Shown: piece after piece, positions 10,940 through 19,870 of the stretch
How the letters are laid out: the number at the start of each line of letters is the position of its first letter
How positions within the stretch are numbered: position 1 is the first letter of the stretch
Assembly: GCF_000348785.1 (NCBI RefSeq)
Contig: NC_020520.1
Location: 868,001 to 932,000, forward strand
DNA from: Ilumatobacter coccineus YM16-304
Lineage (GTDB): Bacteria > Actinomycetota > Acidimicrobiia > Acidimicrobiales > Ilumatobacteraceae
Reading direction: 5' to 3'
Length of the DNA stretch: 64,000 nt
Notes under the pieces: generated by a model
The model's database searches: none
What the model saw: only the letters and a program-made list of their open reading frames with translations
What the model was told of the DNA's origin: nothing
Made by a program: the position numbers and the translations under genes

Positions 10940-11016
10940 AGGGCAGTAGCTCAGTTGGCTAGAGCATCGGTCTCCAAAACCGACGGTCGTGGGTTCGAGT
11001 CCCTCCTGCCCTGCCA
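10940..11016 (+). tRNA. tRNA-Trp (anticodon CCA)
   Basis: The acceptor AGGGCAG pairs with CTGCCCT, followed by G and an encoded CCA. The anticodon stem TCGGT/ACCGA surrounds loop CTCCAAA, giving anticodon CCA for UGG. It lies 54 bp before secE, a conserved actinobacterial location. Confidence 0.94.
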
Positions 11017-11070
11017 GTAACCAACCATGCCTCGGCATGGATCGACGATCGAGAAATCGCAGACAACATC

Positions 11071-11379
11071 GTGTCATTGGACGACCTGAACCGCGAGCAG
11101 AAGCGCCAGCTGAAGAAGATGGGCGCGCTCAACGACGAGGGCAAGGCTCAGCGCGCCCCGCGCCAGCAGCCCAAGAAGCGTCAGGACCGGGTCGGTGTTC
11201 GTCAGTACCTCAGCGAAGTTCGCGATGAAATGCGCAAGGTCGCGTGGCCGAAGCGCCCCGAGGTCAAGCGGTATTCGATCATCGTCGTGATCACCGTCGT
11301 CATCTACACAGCGCTCGTCGGCGGTCTCGACTACCTGTTCGGCCTTCTGGGCGAATGGTTCTACGAACAGAAATCCTGA
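11071..11379 (+). CDS. secE: Preprotein translocase subunit SecE
   Basis: SecE stabilises SecY in the protein export channel of the plasma membrane. The 102-residue product has a basic, Gln/Lys-rich cytoplasmic N-terminus and the conserved amphipathic segment [16 protein letters not shown]. One membrane helix (about residues 70-92) follows. This is the single-helix form found outside Enterobacteria. The start is GTG; no better in-frame start lies upstream before the tRNA. nusG follows after 5 bp, so the two are almost certainly cotranscribed. Confidence 0.94.
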   Translation: MSLDDLNREQKRQLKKMGALNDEGKAQRAPRQQPKKRQDRVGVRQYLSEVRDEMRKVAWPKRPEVKRYSIIVVITVVIYTALVGGLDYLFGLLGEWFYEQKS

Positions 11380-11384
11380 TTGAC

Positions 11385-12455
11385 ATGACCGACAACAACA
11401 GCAACAGCCTCGCCGACCTGGCAGCGCAGCTCGAAGCAGCGAGCGCCGCCGTCGACGACTCCACCGCCTCGATGGAAGGTGCTGCCGCGGCCCTCACCGA
11501 GGAGCCGTCGGTCGACGACGTCCCCGACGAGCAAGACCTCACCGTCAGCGCCAGCGACGAAGCCGTCACCGCCGACGCGGTCAGCGATCTCCTCCCGACC
11601 GGCGACGCCGTCATCAGTGACGGCAACGAAGACCTCGTCGCCGCCGACAGCATGTCGAAAGACAGCGCTGCCGACCTGCTCCCGACCGGCACCGCCAACG
11701 TCGACGCCGACAGTGACGAAGCTGCCACCGCGGACGACCAGGCCACCGACGACGCAACCGCGGACGCGAGCGATGACAGCAAGTCGGAGGGCGACGCCGG
11801 AAGCGCCGGCGACGAGTCTGCCTCGTCGGACGACGACGCTCAGGCAGCAGAAGCTGACGCAGAGGCCGACGACGTCGAAGAAGTTCCGTACGACGACCCG
11901 AACAAGCGCCCCGGCAAGTGGTTCGTGGTCCACACGCAGAGCGGCTACGAGAAGAAGGTCACGGCCAACCTCAACGCTCGCATCCAGTCGATGAACATGG
12001 AAGACAAGATCTACGAGATCGTCATCCCCATGGAGGAAGTCGACGAGTACAAGAACGGCAAGAAGCAGACCGTCATGAAGAAGGTCTTCCCGGGCTACCT
12101 GCTCGTGCGTTGCCGGATGGACGACGAGTCCTGGTACTGCGTGCGCAACACGCCGGGCATCACCGGCTTCGTCGGCCAGGCTGCCAAGGGCCAGAAGCCC
12201 ACGCCGCTCTCACGTCGTGAAGTCAAGACCTTCCTGTCGCCCAAGACCGAAGGCGTCGAAGCCGCACCTCGTCGCAAGGCGAAGCTCGACTACGAAGAGG
12301 GCGAGAGCGTTCGCGTGAAGGAAGGCCCGTTCGCCGACTTCACCGGCGAGATCGCCGAGATCAATGCAGACCATATGAAGCTGAAGGTGCTCGTCAACAT
12401 CTTCGGTCGTGAAACCCTGGTGGAGATGGACTTCAGCCAGGTTGCCAAGCTCTGA
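11385..12455 (+). CDS. nusG: Transcription termination/antitermination factor NusG with long acidic N-terminal extension
   Basis: NusG binds the RNA polymerase clamp to suppress pausing, and it links to Rho or ribosomes. The NGN domain starts near residue 182 ([18 protein letters not shown]) and includes [11 protein letters not shown] and the TPGITGFVG segment. The KOW domain ([20 protein letters not shown]) closes the protein. Ahead of this sits an acidic, Ala/Asp/Ser-rich, low-complexity extension of about 175 residues, making the product 356 residues against about 180 for the E. coli protein. Streptomyces NusG also has a shorter acidic extension. The ATG at 11385 is 5 bp after secE and has little Shine-Dalgarno, suggesting translational coupling. 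Confidence 0.95.
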   Translation: MTDNNSNSLADLAAQLEAASAAVDDSTASMEGAAAALTEEPSVDDVPDEQDLTVSASDEAVTADAVSDLLPTGDAVISDGNEDLVAADSMSKDSAADLLPTGTANVDADSDEAATADDQATDDATADASDDSKSEGDAGSAGDESASSDDDAQAAEADAEADDVEEVPYDDPNKRPGKWFVVHTQSGYEKKVTANLNARIQSMNMEDKIYEIVIPMEEVDEYKNGKKQTVMKKVFPGYLLVRCRMDDESWYCVRNTPGITGFVGQAAKGQKPTPLSRREVKTFLSPKTEGVEAAPRRKAKLDYEEGESVRVKEGPFADFTGEIAEINADHMKLKVLVNIFGRETLVEMDFSQVAKL

Positions 12456-12529
12456 GCGACCACGCTCCGAACCACGCAGCTTTCCTGCATCCACCCACCC
12501 CCTGACGAGAACACGAGAGAAGAAACATC

Positions 12530-12955
12530 ATGGCCAAGAAGAAGGTTGCAGCGGTCGTCAAGATCCAGATCGAAGCCGGCAAGGCGAGCCCCGCTCCGCC
12601 CGTCGGTACCGCGCTCGGACCGCACGGCATCGCCATCATGGACTTCGTCAAGGCGTACAACGCCAAGACCGAAGACAAGGCTGGCACGGTCGTCCCGACC
12701 GAGATCACGATCTACGAAGACCGCACGTTCGACTTCATCCTCAAGACCCCGCCGGCGTCGACGCTGATCCGCGCGGCCGCTGGTCTCGAGAAGGCAGCGA
12801 ACAACCCGGGTTCCGAGGTCGCTGGCTCGATCACTCCGGCTCAGGTCAAGGAGATCGCCGAGATCAAGATGCCCGATCTCAACGCGAACGACATCGAAGC
12901 TGCCATGCTGCAGATCGAAGGCACCGCTCGCTCCATGGGGATCGAAGTCGGCTGA
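12530..12955 (+). CDS. rplK: 50S ribosomal protein L11
   Basis: The 141-residue product is standard length for L11, which forms the GTPase-associated centre with 23S rRNA and the L10-L12 stalk. The N-terminal domain has the Pro-rich switch segment ([12 protein letters not shown]), where thiostrepton-class drugs act. The C-terminal rRNA-binding domain ends in [20 protein letters not shown] ribosome binding site precedes the ATG. It is followed by a 218-bp spacer rich in hairpins before rplA, unusually long for this pair. Confidence 0.96.
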   Translation: MAKKKVAAVVKIQIEAGKASPAPPVGTALGPHGIAIMDFVKAYNAKTEDKAGTVVPTEITIYEDRTFDFILKTPPASTLIRAAAGLEKAANNPGSEVAGSITPAQVKEIAEIKMPDLNANDIEAAMLQIEGTARSMGIEVG

Positions 12956-12963
12956 CGCCGGCC

Positions 12964-13041
12964 GACGGCTTCGCCGTCGACAGCGACTCCGTCGCTGTCG
13001 CTGCTTTCTCGGACCTGACGGTCCGAAGCGCCTTCGGCGCT
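12964..13041 (+). promoter_or_regulatory. Four perfect stem-loops in two abutting pairs between rplK and rplA
   Basis: Four perfect short hairpins lie in tandem: 12964-12978 (6 bp, loop TTC), 12979-12999 (9 bp, loop TCC), 13009-13026 (7 bp, loop TGAC) and 13027-13041 (6 bp, loop TTC). The first two abut, and so do the last two, with 9 nt between the pairs. The location suggests a structured mRNA segment that tunes rplA expression or processing. L1 of other bacteria regulates its own operon by binding mRNA, but no canonical L1 site is claimed. Confidence 0.6.
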
Positions 13042-13173
13042 GACGGAGATCCGGTCGCAGTTTGCACTCGATCGGGCCTCCGCCTCCAACGAATACCGAA
13101 CACCATTTTCAACCACCACAGTCTCGACCGGGAACACCTCGACCGGCGGACTCACCACTGAGGGAGACACACC

Positions 13174-13872
13174 ATGTCCGGCAAGAAATACGACGACGCA
13201 CTCAAGACGTTCGATCGTGACCACTTCTACGCACCCGTCGAAGGCGTGACGCACGCCAAGAACACGGCCACCGCCAAGTTCGACGAGTCGATCGACCTCG
13301 TCATCCGTCTCGGCGTCGACCCCCGCAAGGCCGACCAGATGGTGCGTGGCACCGTGGCGCTTCCCGCAGGCACCGGCAAAGACGTCCGCGTCGCCGTGTT
13401 CGCCGCTGGTGAGCAGGCCGACGCCGCCCGCGAAGCCGGAGCCGACATCGTCGGCTCCGACGATCTGCTCGAGCAGGTCGAAGGCGGCATGATGGACTTC
13501 GATCTCGTCATCGCAGCCCCCGACATGATGCCGCTCGTCGGTCGTCTCGGCCGCCAGCTCGGCCCCCGTGGCCTCATGCCCAACCCGAAGACCGGCACCG
13601 TCACCCCCGACGTCGGCAAGGCCGTCGAAGAGTTCAAGGGCGGCAAGGTCGAGTACCGCACCGACCGTTACGGCAACGTGCAGGTCCCGATCGGCAAGGC
13701 GAGCTTCGAGGTCGACAAGCTGGCCGAGAACTTCTACGCCGTCATCGAAGAGCTCAACCGTGCCAAGCCAGCATCGGCGAAGGGCCGCTACATCCAGAAG
13801 GTGACCACCTCGGCCACCATGGGCCCGGGTGTCCGCATCGACATCCAGCGCCTCAAGAAGAGCCTCGACTGA
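13174..13872 (+). CDS. rplA: 50S ribosomal protein L1
   Basis: The 232-residue L1 builds the mobile stalk that escorts deacylated tRNA from the E site. Family landmarks are present: the N-terminal [12 protein letters not shown], the central [20 protein letters not shown] signature and the final [15 protein letters not shown] clear GGGAGA Shine-Dalgarno precedes the ATG. A T-tailed hairpin follows the stop, ending the secE-nusG-rplK-rplA unit. The usual next genes, rplJ-rplL, are displaced by about 9.7 kb. Confidence 0.96.
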   Translation: MSGKKYDDALKTFDRDHFYAPVEGVTHAKNTATAKFDESIDLVIRLGVDPRKADQMVRGTVALPAGTGKDVRVAVFAAGEQADAAREAGADIVGSDDLLEQVEGGMMDFDLVIAAPDMMPLVGRLGRQLGPRGLMPNPKTGTVTPDVGKAVEEFKGGKVEYRTDRYGNVQVPIGKASFEVDKLAENFYAVIEELNRAKPASAKGRYIQKVTTSATMGPGVRIDIQRLKKSLD

Positions 13873-13900
13873 TCACACGCTGATCACGACCTGATCTTTC

Positions 13901-13955
13901 GAGATCCCGGCCGGTTGCTGCACAGCGCAGCGACCCGCCGGGATCTCTGCGTTTT
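13901..13955 (+). terminator. Rho-independent terminator after rplA
   Basis: An 11-bp stem (13901-13911 with 13937-13947) closes a loop containing a smaller helix. It is followed by TGCGTTTT. The stem and T-run make this the most classical terminator near the rpl block. Confidence 0.75.
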
Positions 13956-14028
13956 CGGCCAACCCGGCCGCATCGCTCCGGGCTGTGTGGTCAGGTTGGC
14001 GTTCTTGTTGGTCGGCTGTTATCGGCGG

Positions 14029-14042
14029 TTCGTTACAACGAA
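14029..14042. promoter_or_regulatory. Short palindrome just before the cyclase-like gene
   Basis: TTCGTT-AC-AACGAA is a perfect 6+6 inverted repeat ending 4 nt before the ATG at 14047. It contains TACAAC, which could act as a -10 element for a leaderless transcript. A bound regulator here would block initiation. It is short enough to arise by chance. Confidence 0.35.
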
Positions 14043-14046
14043 CGTC

Positions 14047-17000
14047 ATGTTGACTCGACGACGCCACGGGCGCGCTCGCCTGGCCATTGCCACCGTGCTC
14101 GGTCTCCTCGCCACTCTCGTGGTCACGGTTGCCGCTCCACCGGCCGGGGTGGTCCAGGCCGTCCCCGCCCCCACGTCGCCGCTTCCGTCGTGTGTCTACG
14201 ACGAGAACGACAACGCTGGTCTCGGCTGCGCACCCGGCGAGCTGGGTGGCATCGCGACGGGAACCTTCGCATCCGACTCGTCGTTCGTCATCGATGCCGG
14301 CGAGATCGGCTTCGCGCCGTGCGCCAGCTACGTGTCGACCGGGTGCTACTACGAGGTGTACTCCCCGTCGATCGTCCGGTGCGTGTACCTGTACGACAAC
14401 GACCCGACCGACGTTCGGTCGTGCTCGGGAAGCTTCAGCACGTCTGGGTCGGTCGGCACCTACTCGGCGCAGCGTCAGGGCTCGTGCCGAGGCGAGCTGG
14501 GGAGCACCTACGCAGCCGGAGGGCCGACAGAGGACACGTTCTGGACGGTGCGCGGCCCGGTCGCGGCTCGGTGCGAATTCTACATCGACACCGTCGACAT
14601 CGATCGGCTCGCCGGCCCCACCTTCCTGCTGGCGAGCGCCTCGGTCGACGAATGCATCGAGCCGGGCAACGGCTATGGCTGCGACGAGTACTGGGCCACG
14701 CTCGAGCGGCACACCCGCTACGGCTGGATCCCGGTCGAAGGTGACCTGGCACCTCGCGCGTCGTTCGAACCGGATCAGCTCGGGAACAGCCTCAGCTATC
14801 GCATGGACAACACGTCGATCCCATTCGACGGGCCGACGACCTACGAATGGGACTTCGGTGACGGCTCGGCGGTCGTCCAAGGCTCCGAGCCCACACACGT
14901 CTACGACGCGCTGGGGAACTACCGCGTGACGCTCACGATGCGCGGTGCACAGGAGGGGCAGGTACTCACCGCGTCGGAGTGGATCGACATCGCGGCTCCC
15001 GACCTCCGGCTGACGGTGTCGAATCCGGACGCTGAGTTCGGTCCCGGCAAAGACGGCAACCGCTACGACATCGGCGACGAATTCGACGTGCGGGTCCATC
15101 TGGAAGTCACCGACGGCGTCGGGAACCTGCGACAGGCGGCCCCCGTCGACAATCTGCTCTCGCTCCCAGCTCAGTTCGAGTTCGTCGGCACACCGCCGAA
15201 TCTGTCCCCGAAGACGTACGAAGTCGGGGACACCGACGAATTCGAGGTGCGCGTGCGAGCCATCGCCGCTGGGCGCGCAACGATTCGGTCCGTCTGGAAC
15301 GCCAACGACATCCTCGGCGATCCGGCAGGACCGTGGACCGGGTCGTTCGAGACGAGTGTCAACGGACTGCAGGTCACCATCGAGGCCGACCCCGACTCCT
15401 CGAAACTCGAAGACACCAACGATGACGGCATCATCGACGAGAACGACGAAAACTTCGTCGATGTCGACGTGACCGTGAAGAACGTGACCGAACAGCCGAT
15501 CACCGATGTGGGGAAGGGCCCGCTGATCGTCACGTCGCAGACCGACGACCTGTTCGTGCAGTTCATCGAGATCGCAGCACCCGTCGACGATCCCGGCACG
15601 ACACCCGACGAGTCGAACTTCGGTGACCTCGCGCCCGACGAGGAGAAGACCCTCACCTGGAGCTACCGCGCCGACGAACAGCTGAAGGTCGAGTTGTCGA
15701 TGCTCGTCACGGGCAACGCGGCGGGCGCGACGGTGACCGGGCGAGGAACCGAGACGGTCAAAGTCGTCGACCAGGTCATGCTCGAAGTGCGAATCGACGT
15801 GGTCGAGAGCCAGAGCTTCCGGTCCGGCGCACCGGTGCGCATCAACGGCAACTTCACGAACGTCACCGACGACGCCGACGAGCCCGAGACGATCTCGTTC
15901 GTGATCGGACCGTCGTACGGCCCCGCATTCGAGGGCACGAGTTACGAACTGAACGCCGGCGGCGGGTTCTTCGGAGCGGGCGGCGCCAGCGCCACCGGAA
16001 TCACGGCGTTCGAACTGGCTCCCGGAGCGTCGATCGACCTCGTCGCTGTGGCCGAGACGATGGAGGCGACGGTGTCGTCCGGATTCCGCGTCGAGTACAA
16101 CGCGCTCGTCTCGGTCAAAGAGGTGGCCGAGGGCGGCGCCGTTTCATGGACGCCGATGGACGAGTTCGTCATCGACTTCATCGACGACGACGGCTTCGAC
16201 CGCAAGCACGACGTCACGCTCGGGCGCGTGCCCGAACCGGAGCAGGAACCGACGAACTTCATCACGTGCGACGAGGACCTCCTCTGGGCGGCGGAGTACG
16301 TCGGCTGCAAGCTCGTCCGTGGCGTCGAGACCGCCGCTCGAGGATTCGGTTCGCTCGCGCAGATCGCATGGACACTCGCGAAGGCTCCCGCCGCGGCGTA
16401 TGGATGGATGCTCGGAACGACGTTCGCGTACCTCGAGAGCGACTCGGCCGCCCGCCAAGCCATCGTGTCGGAGATCGTCGCCGAAATGGAAGCGATGTGG
16501 CACGCCGGCGTCGAAGCAGTCCGCAACGTGTCGCTGGCCCAGCTGGGCGCCATGGTCGGCGAGGCGATCGACAGCGCGATCACGCGCCTGGTGGCGGCCT
16601 GGGAGCGCGGTGCGACGGCGTTCCTCGGTGAGGTCGCCGAGATCGCGGGCGAGAACATCGACATGGTGTTCGAAGCGCTCGTCGCCGCTCGTGCCGTCGC
16701 GAAGGTGTCGCGAGCGGTCGCAGCGGGCGAGGGACCGATCCGCACCAAGTTGCAGCAGGCGTGGGCCGAGCGTGCCAACAAGGCGTTCGACGAGGTCGAC
16801 GACGTCATCGCATCGAAGGGACACCGGGCCGTTCCCGAGAGCAACGTGATGCCCGCCGGACTCGATGTGACGACCCACGCACGGATCTGGCGCGACAGCT
16901 ACGGACTGAGCGCCGACAACTTCCGCATGCTCGCAGCGATCAGCAAGGAGTATGCGGTCAACATCATGTTCCGCTCGCGTTCGCCGAAGTCGATCCAGCT

Positions 17001-19758
17001 GATCGAGGACGGGATCGCGCTGCCGAAGCCGCAGGGCATCAAGGCGAAGGGGGTGAACGAGATCGACATGGACTTTCTCGACTACCCACGCAAGTACGAC
17101 TCCAAGGTCGTGCACATGGAGCCGCCGATCCCGTTCATCCCCGATGCCGGAGCGCAGCGGCGTGCTGCTGAGCGCTATGCAGATCGCGTGCTCGCCGAGA
17201 AGCGGCCGGGCCTGTCCCCGGGAACCCCCGAGTACGACGACCTGCGCGGTCAGATCGCGAGCCGTGTCGAGACTCGCGTCGAAGAGTGGGTCAAGCTCGG
17301 GCCCGAATACAAGAAGGCGCTCTCCCCTCCGATCGATCCGAAGACGGGGCAGCCGATTCCCGGGGCTGACCCGGTCGGGGTGAAGGTCGACTTCGATCCG
17401 GAGTTCAACGGCGTCCAGAACGGCACGATGCGCCACGAGCCCAACCGGCCCATCGAGCTGAAGGAGGCGGAGTCGGTCAACGGGCGGGCGCTGTTCGAGG
17501 TGAAGCTCTTCGACCCCGACACGAACCGCTTCCTCGACGTGACCGGCGACATCGACTTCGTGGCGATCCTGAAGCCGGACGGGAAGGTCCTGGGCGCGAA
17601 CGGCGACCCTGCGGAGTTGGCCAAACGGCTCGAGGTCTACGAGGCCATGCGGTCGCTGGTCGGCATGCAGCACGGCGAGTCGTTCACGATCTTCGACCGG
17701 GAGAAGCTGCGCCGCAAATTCCTGTCGGCGCACGTGGACGCCCCCGGCAAGGAGACGATGCTCGCCATGACGCCGCAGCAGCGACTCGTCACCACCTATT
17801 TCGACGACAACCTGTCGACGCTCAAGGGCGGTCCGTCCGCACAGCTCGGCGAACTCCAGCAAGCACATGCGTTCTTCCGTGGCATCTTCACCGAACTCGG
17901 CTCGCCCAATCGACCGTGGTCGGCCCTACTGCTCGAGGAGCTGGCCCGGGTGAGGCGCCGACTCGTCGAGCGGATCCCGACCCTGTTCAGCCTGGCGACG
18001 CTGCGTCAGATCGTGCGTGAACTCGACGGAACCGAACTCGAAACCAGCCGTGATGCGCCTGCGCTTCGGCCCACCGACGACGGCAACCTCGAGATGTATC
18101 AGGCTGACGGTGGCGGGGCGGAGTCGTTCGCTCCGATCGGTGCCGAGGCAGCGACCACCGACGACGCCATCGAGGTCGTGTCGCCGGCCGCCGCGAGCGC
18201 CGCGGCGACCGATGACGCGGTCATCGATGCGCTCGACCAGATCATCGCCGACCTCGAAGCCGCCGGTGCCGACTATTCGGTGCCCGCTGGGGCGCTCGGT
18301 GGTCGATGGGTCCCCGTCGAACTCGATGACGTCGTGGTCGACGACACGCTGTCGATGGCACCGTTCGGCTACCTCCTGTCGAGCGCCGAACCCGGCTCGA
18401 CCGGGCTCGATCTCACGACCCGCCAGAACCTGTCACACGCTTCCGGAAGCGCGTACTTCGAGGTCGGGGACGAGATCATCCTCGACCCGGGCGGTGTCGA
18501 CGAGGAGCGAGCGACGATCGTGTCGCTCGACCCGGTCAAGCTCGCAGCGCCCATCCGGAACTTCCACGGCGACCTCACCGAAGTCATCCTCGCCACCTCG
18601 GCGGTCGTCGGAGAGGCAGCCTTGTTCCCGCTGACGCCGGCTCGTGTGTTCGAAACACGTACGGGCGAGGTCACCGTCGACGGCGAGCACCAGGCGGTCG
18701 GTCGGCTCGAGGCCGGCTCGGTCACGAAGGTGCAGATCGCCGGGCGAGGCGGCGTGAGCAGCGGTGCCGCCGCGGTCGCGCTCAACGTCACGGCCATCCG
18801 TCCGTCGGGCGTCGGGTACGTCACCCTCTTCCCGTGTGGGGACGACCAACCCCTGACGTCGTCGCTCAACTATCGGGCGGGCGTGGTCGCGGGCAACTCC
18901 GGCATCGTGAAGCTGAACGACGCGGGTGAACTCTGCATCTTCACGTTCGCCGACACCGATCTCGTGATCGACGTCAACGCCTGGTTGAAGTCGGCACCAT
19001 CGTTCGCCTCGTTGACGCCGGCTCGTCTCGCTGAAACGCGCTCGGGTGAGGTGACGGTCGACGGCGAAGCCCAGGAGCTCGGACGACTCGACGCCGGGAG
19101 CGTCACCGAAGTGCAGATCGCCGGCCGCGGCGGGGTCGATGCCGGAGCCGACGCCGTCGCGTTGAACGTGACCGCCATCCGCCCCGACGGCGTGGGCTAC
19201 GTGACATTGTACCCGTGTGACGAAGACCGTCCGACCACGTCGAGCCTGAACTACAGCGGTGGCGGAGCGGTCGGCAACTCGGCGGTCGTGTCATTGTCGG
19301 CCACCGGTTCGCTGTGCGTGTTCACCTTCGCCGACACCGACCTGGTCATCGACGTGAACGCGTGGCTCGCCGACGACGCCTCGTTCGACCCGTTCGTCCC
19401 GGCGCGGTTCTTCGAGACTCGCTCGGGTCAGGAGACCGTCGATGGCGTCGGCAACGGTGGCGGCCGACTCGGCGCCGGCTCGGTGACGACCATCGACGTC
19501 GCCGGACGTGGCGACGTTCCTGCGGACGCGTCGGCGGTCGCCCTGAACGTCACGGCGGTCAGGCCGGACGGCGTGGGCTACATCACGCTGTTCCCATGTG
19601 ACGGCGACCAGCCGTTGACATCGTCGCTGAACTACGCGGCGGGTGGCGCGGTCGGCAACTCCGGCATCGTGAAGCTCGCAGCCGACGGCACGGTGTGTGC
19701 CTACAGCCGGGCAGCGACCGACCTGGTGATCGATGTCAACGCCGCCTGGGCGGGCTGA
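14047..19758 (+). CDS. Large secreted toxin-like protein with CyaA/edema-factor-type cyclase core
   Basis: The 1903-residue product starts with a signal peptide (MLTRRRHGRARLAIATVLG...). A PKD-type segment follows (about 237-300, WDFGDGSA), then an EF-hand-like calcium loop at 456-467 (DTNDDGIIDEND). A helical, Ala-rich linker runs from about 740 to 935. Residues about 950-1260 resemble the class II adenylyl cyclase toxins CyaA, edema factor and ExoY. IMFRSRSPKSIQLIEDG and K994-P-Q-G-I-K-A-K1001 match the ATP-binding segment K58...K65 of CyaA, and G-D1168-I-D1170-FVAI matches the magnesium-binding D188-x-D190. A QHG at 1208-1210 recalls the last motif, but the following Asn is not evident. 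Three ~120-residue repeats (18628-19755), each with PAR..ETR, ALNVTA, SSLNY and DLVIDVNAW, end the protein. Activity is untested. Confidence 0.8.
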   Translation: MLTRRRHGRARLAIATVLGLLATLVVTVAAPPAGVVQAVPAPTSPLPSCVYDENDNAGLGCAPGELGGIATGTFASDSSFVIDAGEIGFAPCASYVSTGCYYEVYSPSIVRCVYLYDNDPTDVRSCSGSFSTSGSVGTYSAQRQGSCRGELGSTYAAGGPTEDTFWTVRGPVAARCEFYIDTVDIDRLAGPTFLLASASVDECIEPGNGYGCDEYWATLERHTRYGWIPVEGDLAPRASFEPDQLGNSLSYRMDNTSIPFDGPTTYEWDFGDGSAVVQGSEPTHVYDALGNYRVTLTMRGAQEGQVLTASEWIDIAAPDLRLTVSNPDAEFGPGKDGNRYDIGDEFDVRVHLEVTDGVGNLRQAAPVDNLLSLPAQFEFVGTPPNLSPKTYEVGDTDEFEVRVRAIAAGRATIRSVWNANDILGDPAGPWTGSFETSVNGLQVTIEADPDSSKLEDTNDDGIIDENDENFVDVDVTVKNVTEQPITDVGKGPLIVTSQTDDLFVQFIEIAAPVDDPGTTPDESNFGDLAPDEEKTLTWSYRADEQLKVELSMLVTGNAAGATVTGRGTETVKVVDQVMLEVRIDVVESQSFRSGAPVRINGNFTNVTDDADEPETISFVIGPSYGPAFEGTSYELNAGGGFFGAGGASATGITAFELAPGASIDLVAVAETMEATVSSGFRVEYNALVSVKEVAEGGAVSWTPMDEFVIDFIDDDGFDRKHDVTLGRVPEPEQEPTNFITCDEDLLWAAEYVGCKLVRGVETAARGFGSLAQIAWTLAKAPAAAYGWMLGTTFAYLESDSAARQAIVSEIVAEMEAMWHAGVEAVRNVSLAQLGAMVGEAIDSAITRLVAAWERGATAFLGEVAEIAGENIDMVFEALVAARAVAKVSRAVAAGEGPIRTKLQQAWAERANKAFDEVDDVIASKGHRAVPESNVMPAGLDVTTHARIWRDSYGLSADNFRMLAAISKEYAVNIMFRSRSPKSIQLIEDGIALPKPQGIKAKGVNEIDMDFLDYPRKYDSKVVHMEPPIPFIPDAGAQRRAAERYADRVLAEKRPGLSPGTPEYDDLRGQIASRVETRVEEWVKLGPEYKKALSPPIDPKTGQPIPGADPVGVKVDFDPEFNGVQNGTMRHEPNRPIELKEAESVNGRALFEVKLFDPDTNRFLDVTGDIDFVAILKPDGKVLGANGDPAELAKRLEVYEAMRSLVGMQHGESFTIFDREKLRRKFLSAHVDAPGKETMLAMTPQQRLVTTYFDDNLSTLKGGPSAQLGELQQAHAFFRGIFTELGSPNRPWSALLLEELARVRRRLVERIPTLFSLATLRQIVRELDGTELETSRDAPALRPTDDGNLEMYQADGGGAESFAPIGAEAATTDDAIEVVSPAAASAAATDDAVIDALDQIIADLEAAGADYSVPAGALGGRWVPVELDDVVVDDTLSMAPFGYLLSSAEPGSTGLDLTTRQNLSHASGSAYFEVGDEIILDPGGVDEERATIVSLDPVKLAAPIRNFHGDLTEVILATSAVVGEAALFPLTPARVFETRTGEVTVDGEHQAVGRLEAGSVTKVQIAGRGGVSSGAAAVALNVTAIRPSGVGYVTLFPCGDDQPLTSSLNYRAGVVAGNSGIVKLNDAGELCIFTFADTDLVIDVNAWLKSAPSFASLTPARLAETRSGEVTVDGEAQELGRLDAGSVTEVQIAGRGGVDAGADAVALNVTAIRPDGVGYVTLYPCDEDRPTTSSLNYSGGGAVGNSAVVSLSATGSLCVFTFADTDLVIDVNAWLADDASFDPFVPARFFETRSGQETVDGVGNGGGRLGAGSVTTIDVAGRGDVPADASAVALNVTAVRPDGVGYITLFPCDGDQPLTSSLNYAAGGAVGNSGIVKLAADGTVCAYSRAATDLVIDVNAAWAG
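18628..19755 (+). repeat. Three tandem ~120-residue C-terminal surface domains
   Basis: The three coding repeats begin near 18628, 19012 and 19393. Each opens PLTPAR-, SLTPAR- or FVPAR- followed by ETR[ST]G, and each contains VQIAGRGGV or a close variant, ALNVTA, GVGY[VI]TL[FY]PC, SSLNY and DLVIDVNAW. The secreted protein at 37165-38130 carries one diverged copy of the same domain. Confidence 0.8.
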
Positions 19759-19857
19759 TCATCCACCTCCGACGTCGGCGAAGTCGATGCCAGCGGCGGA
19801 GGCGTTCCCGGTCGACTCCGTCACCGAGCGAGCAACGCCGACCGACGGGCGAGGAAC

Positions 19858-19863
19858 TATTGT
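19858..19863 (+). promoter_or_regulatory. -10 element for a leaderless regulator transcript
   Basis: TATTGT sits 7 nt before an in-frame GTG at 19871. Actinobacteria often start leaderless transcripts this way. It is the main reason for choosing the GTG at 19871 as the start of the regulator. No convincing -35 is visible. Confidence 0.45.
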
Positions 19864-19870
19864 CACGAGG

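Noticed and set aside
13915-14046. N-terminal extension of the cyclase-like protein
   Set aside because: It would overlap the rplA terminator. The ATG at 14047 begins a typical signal peptide.
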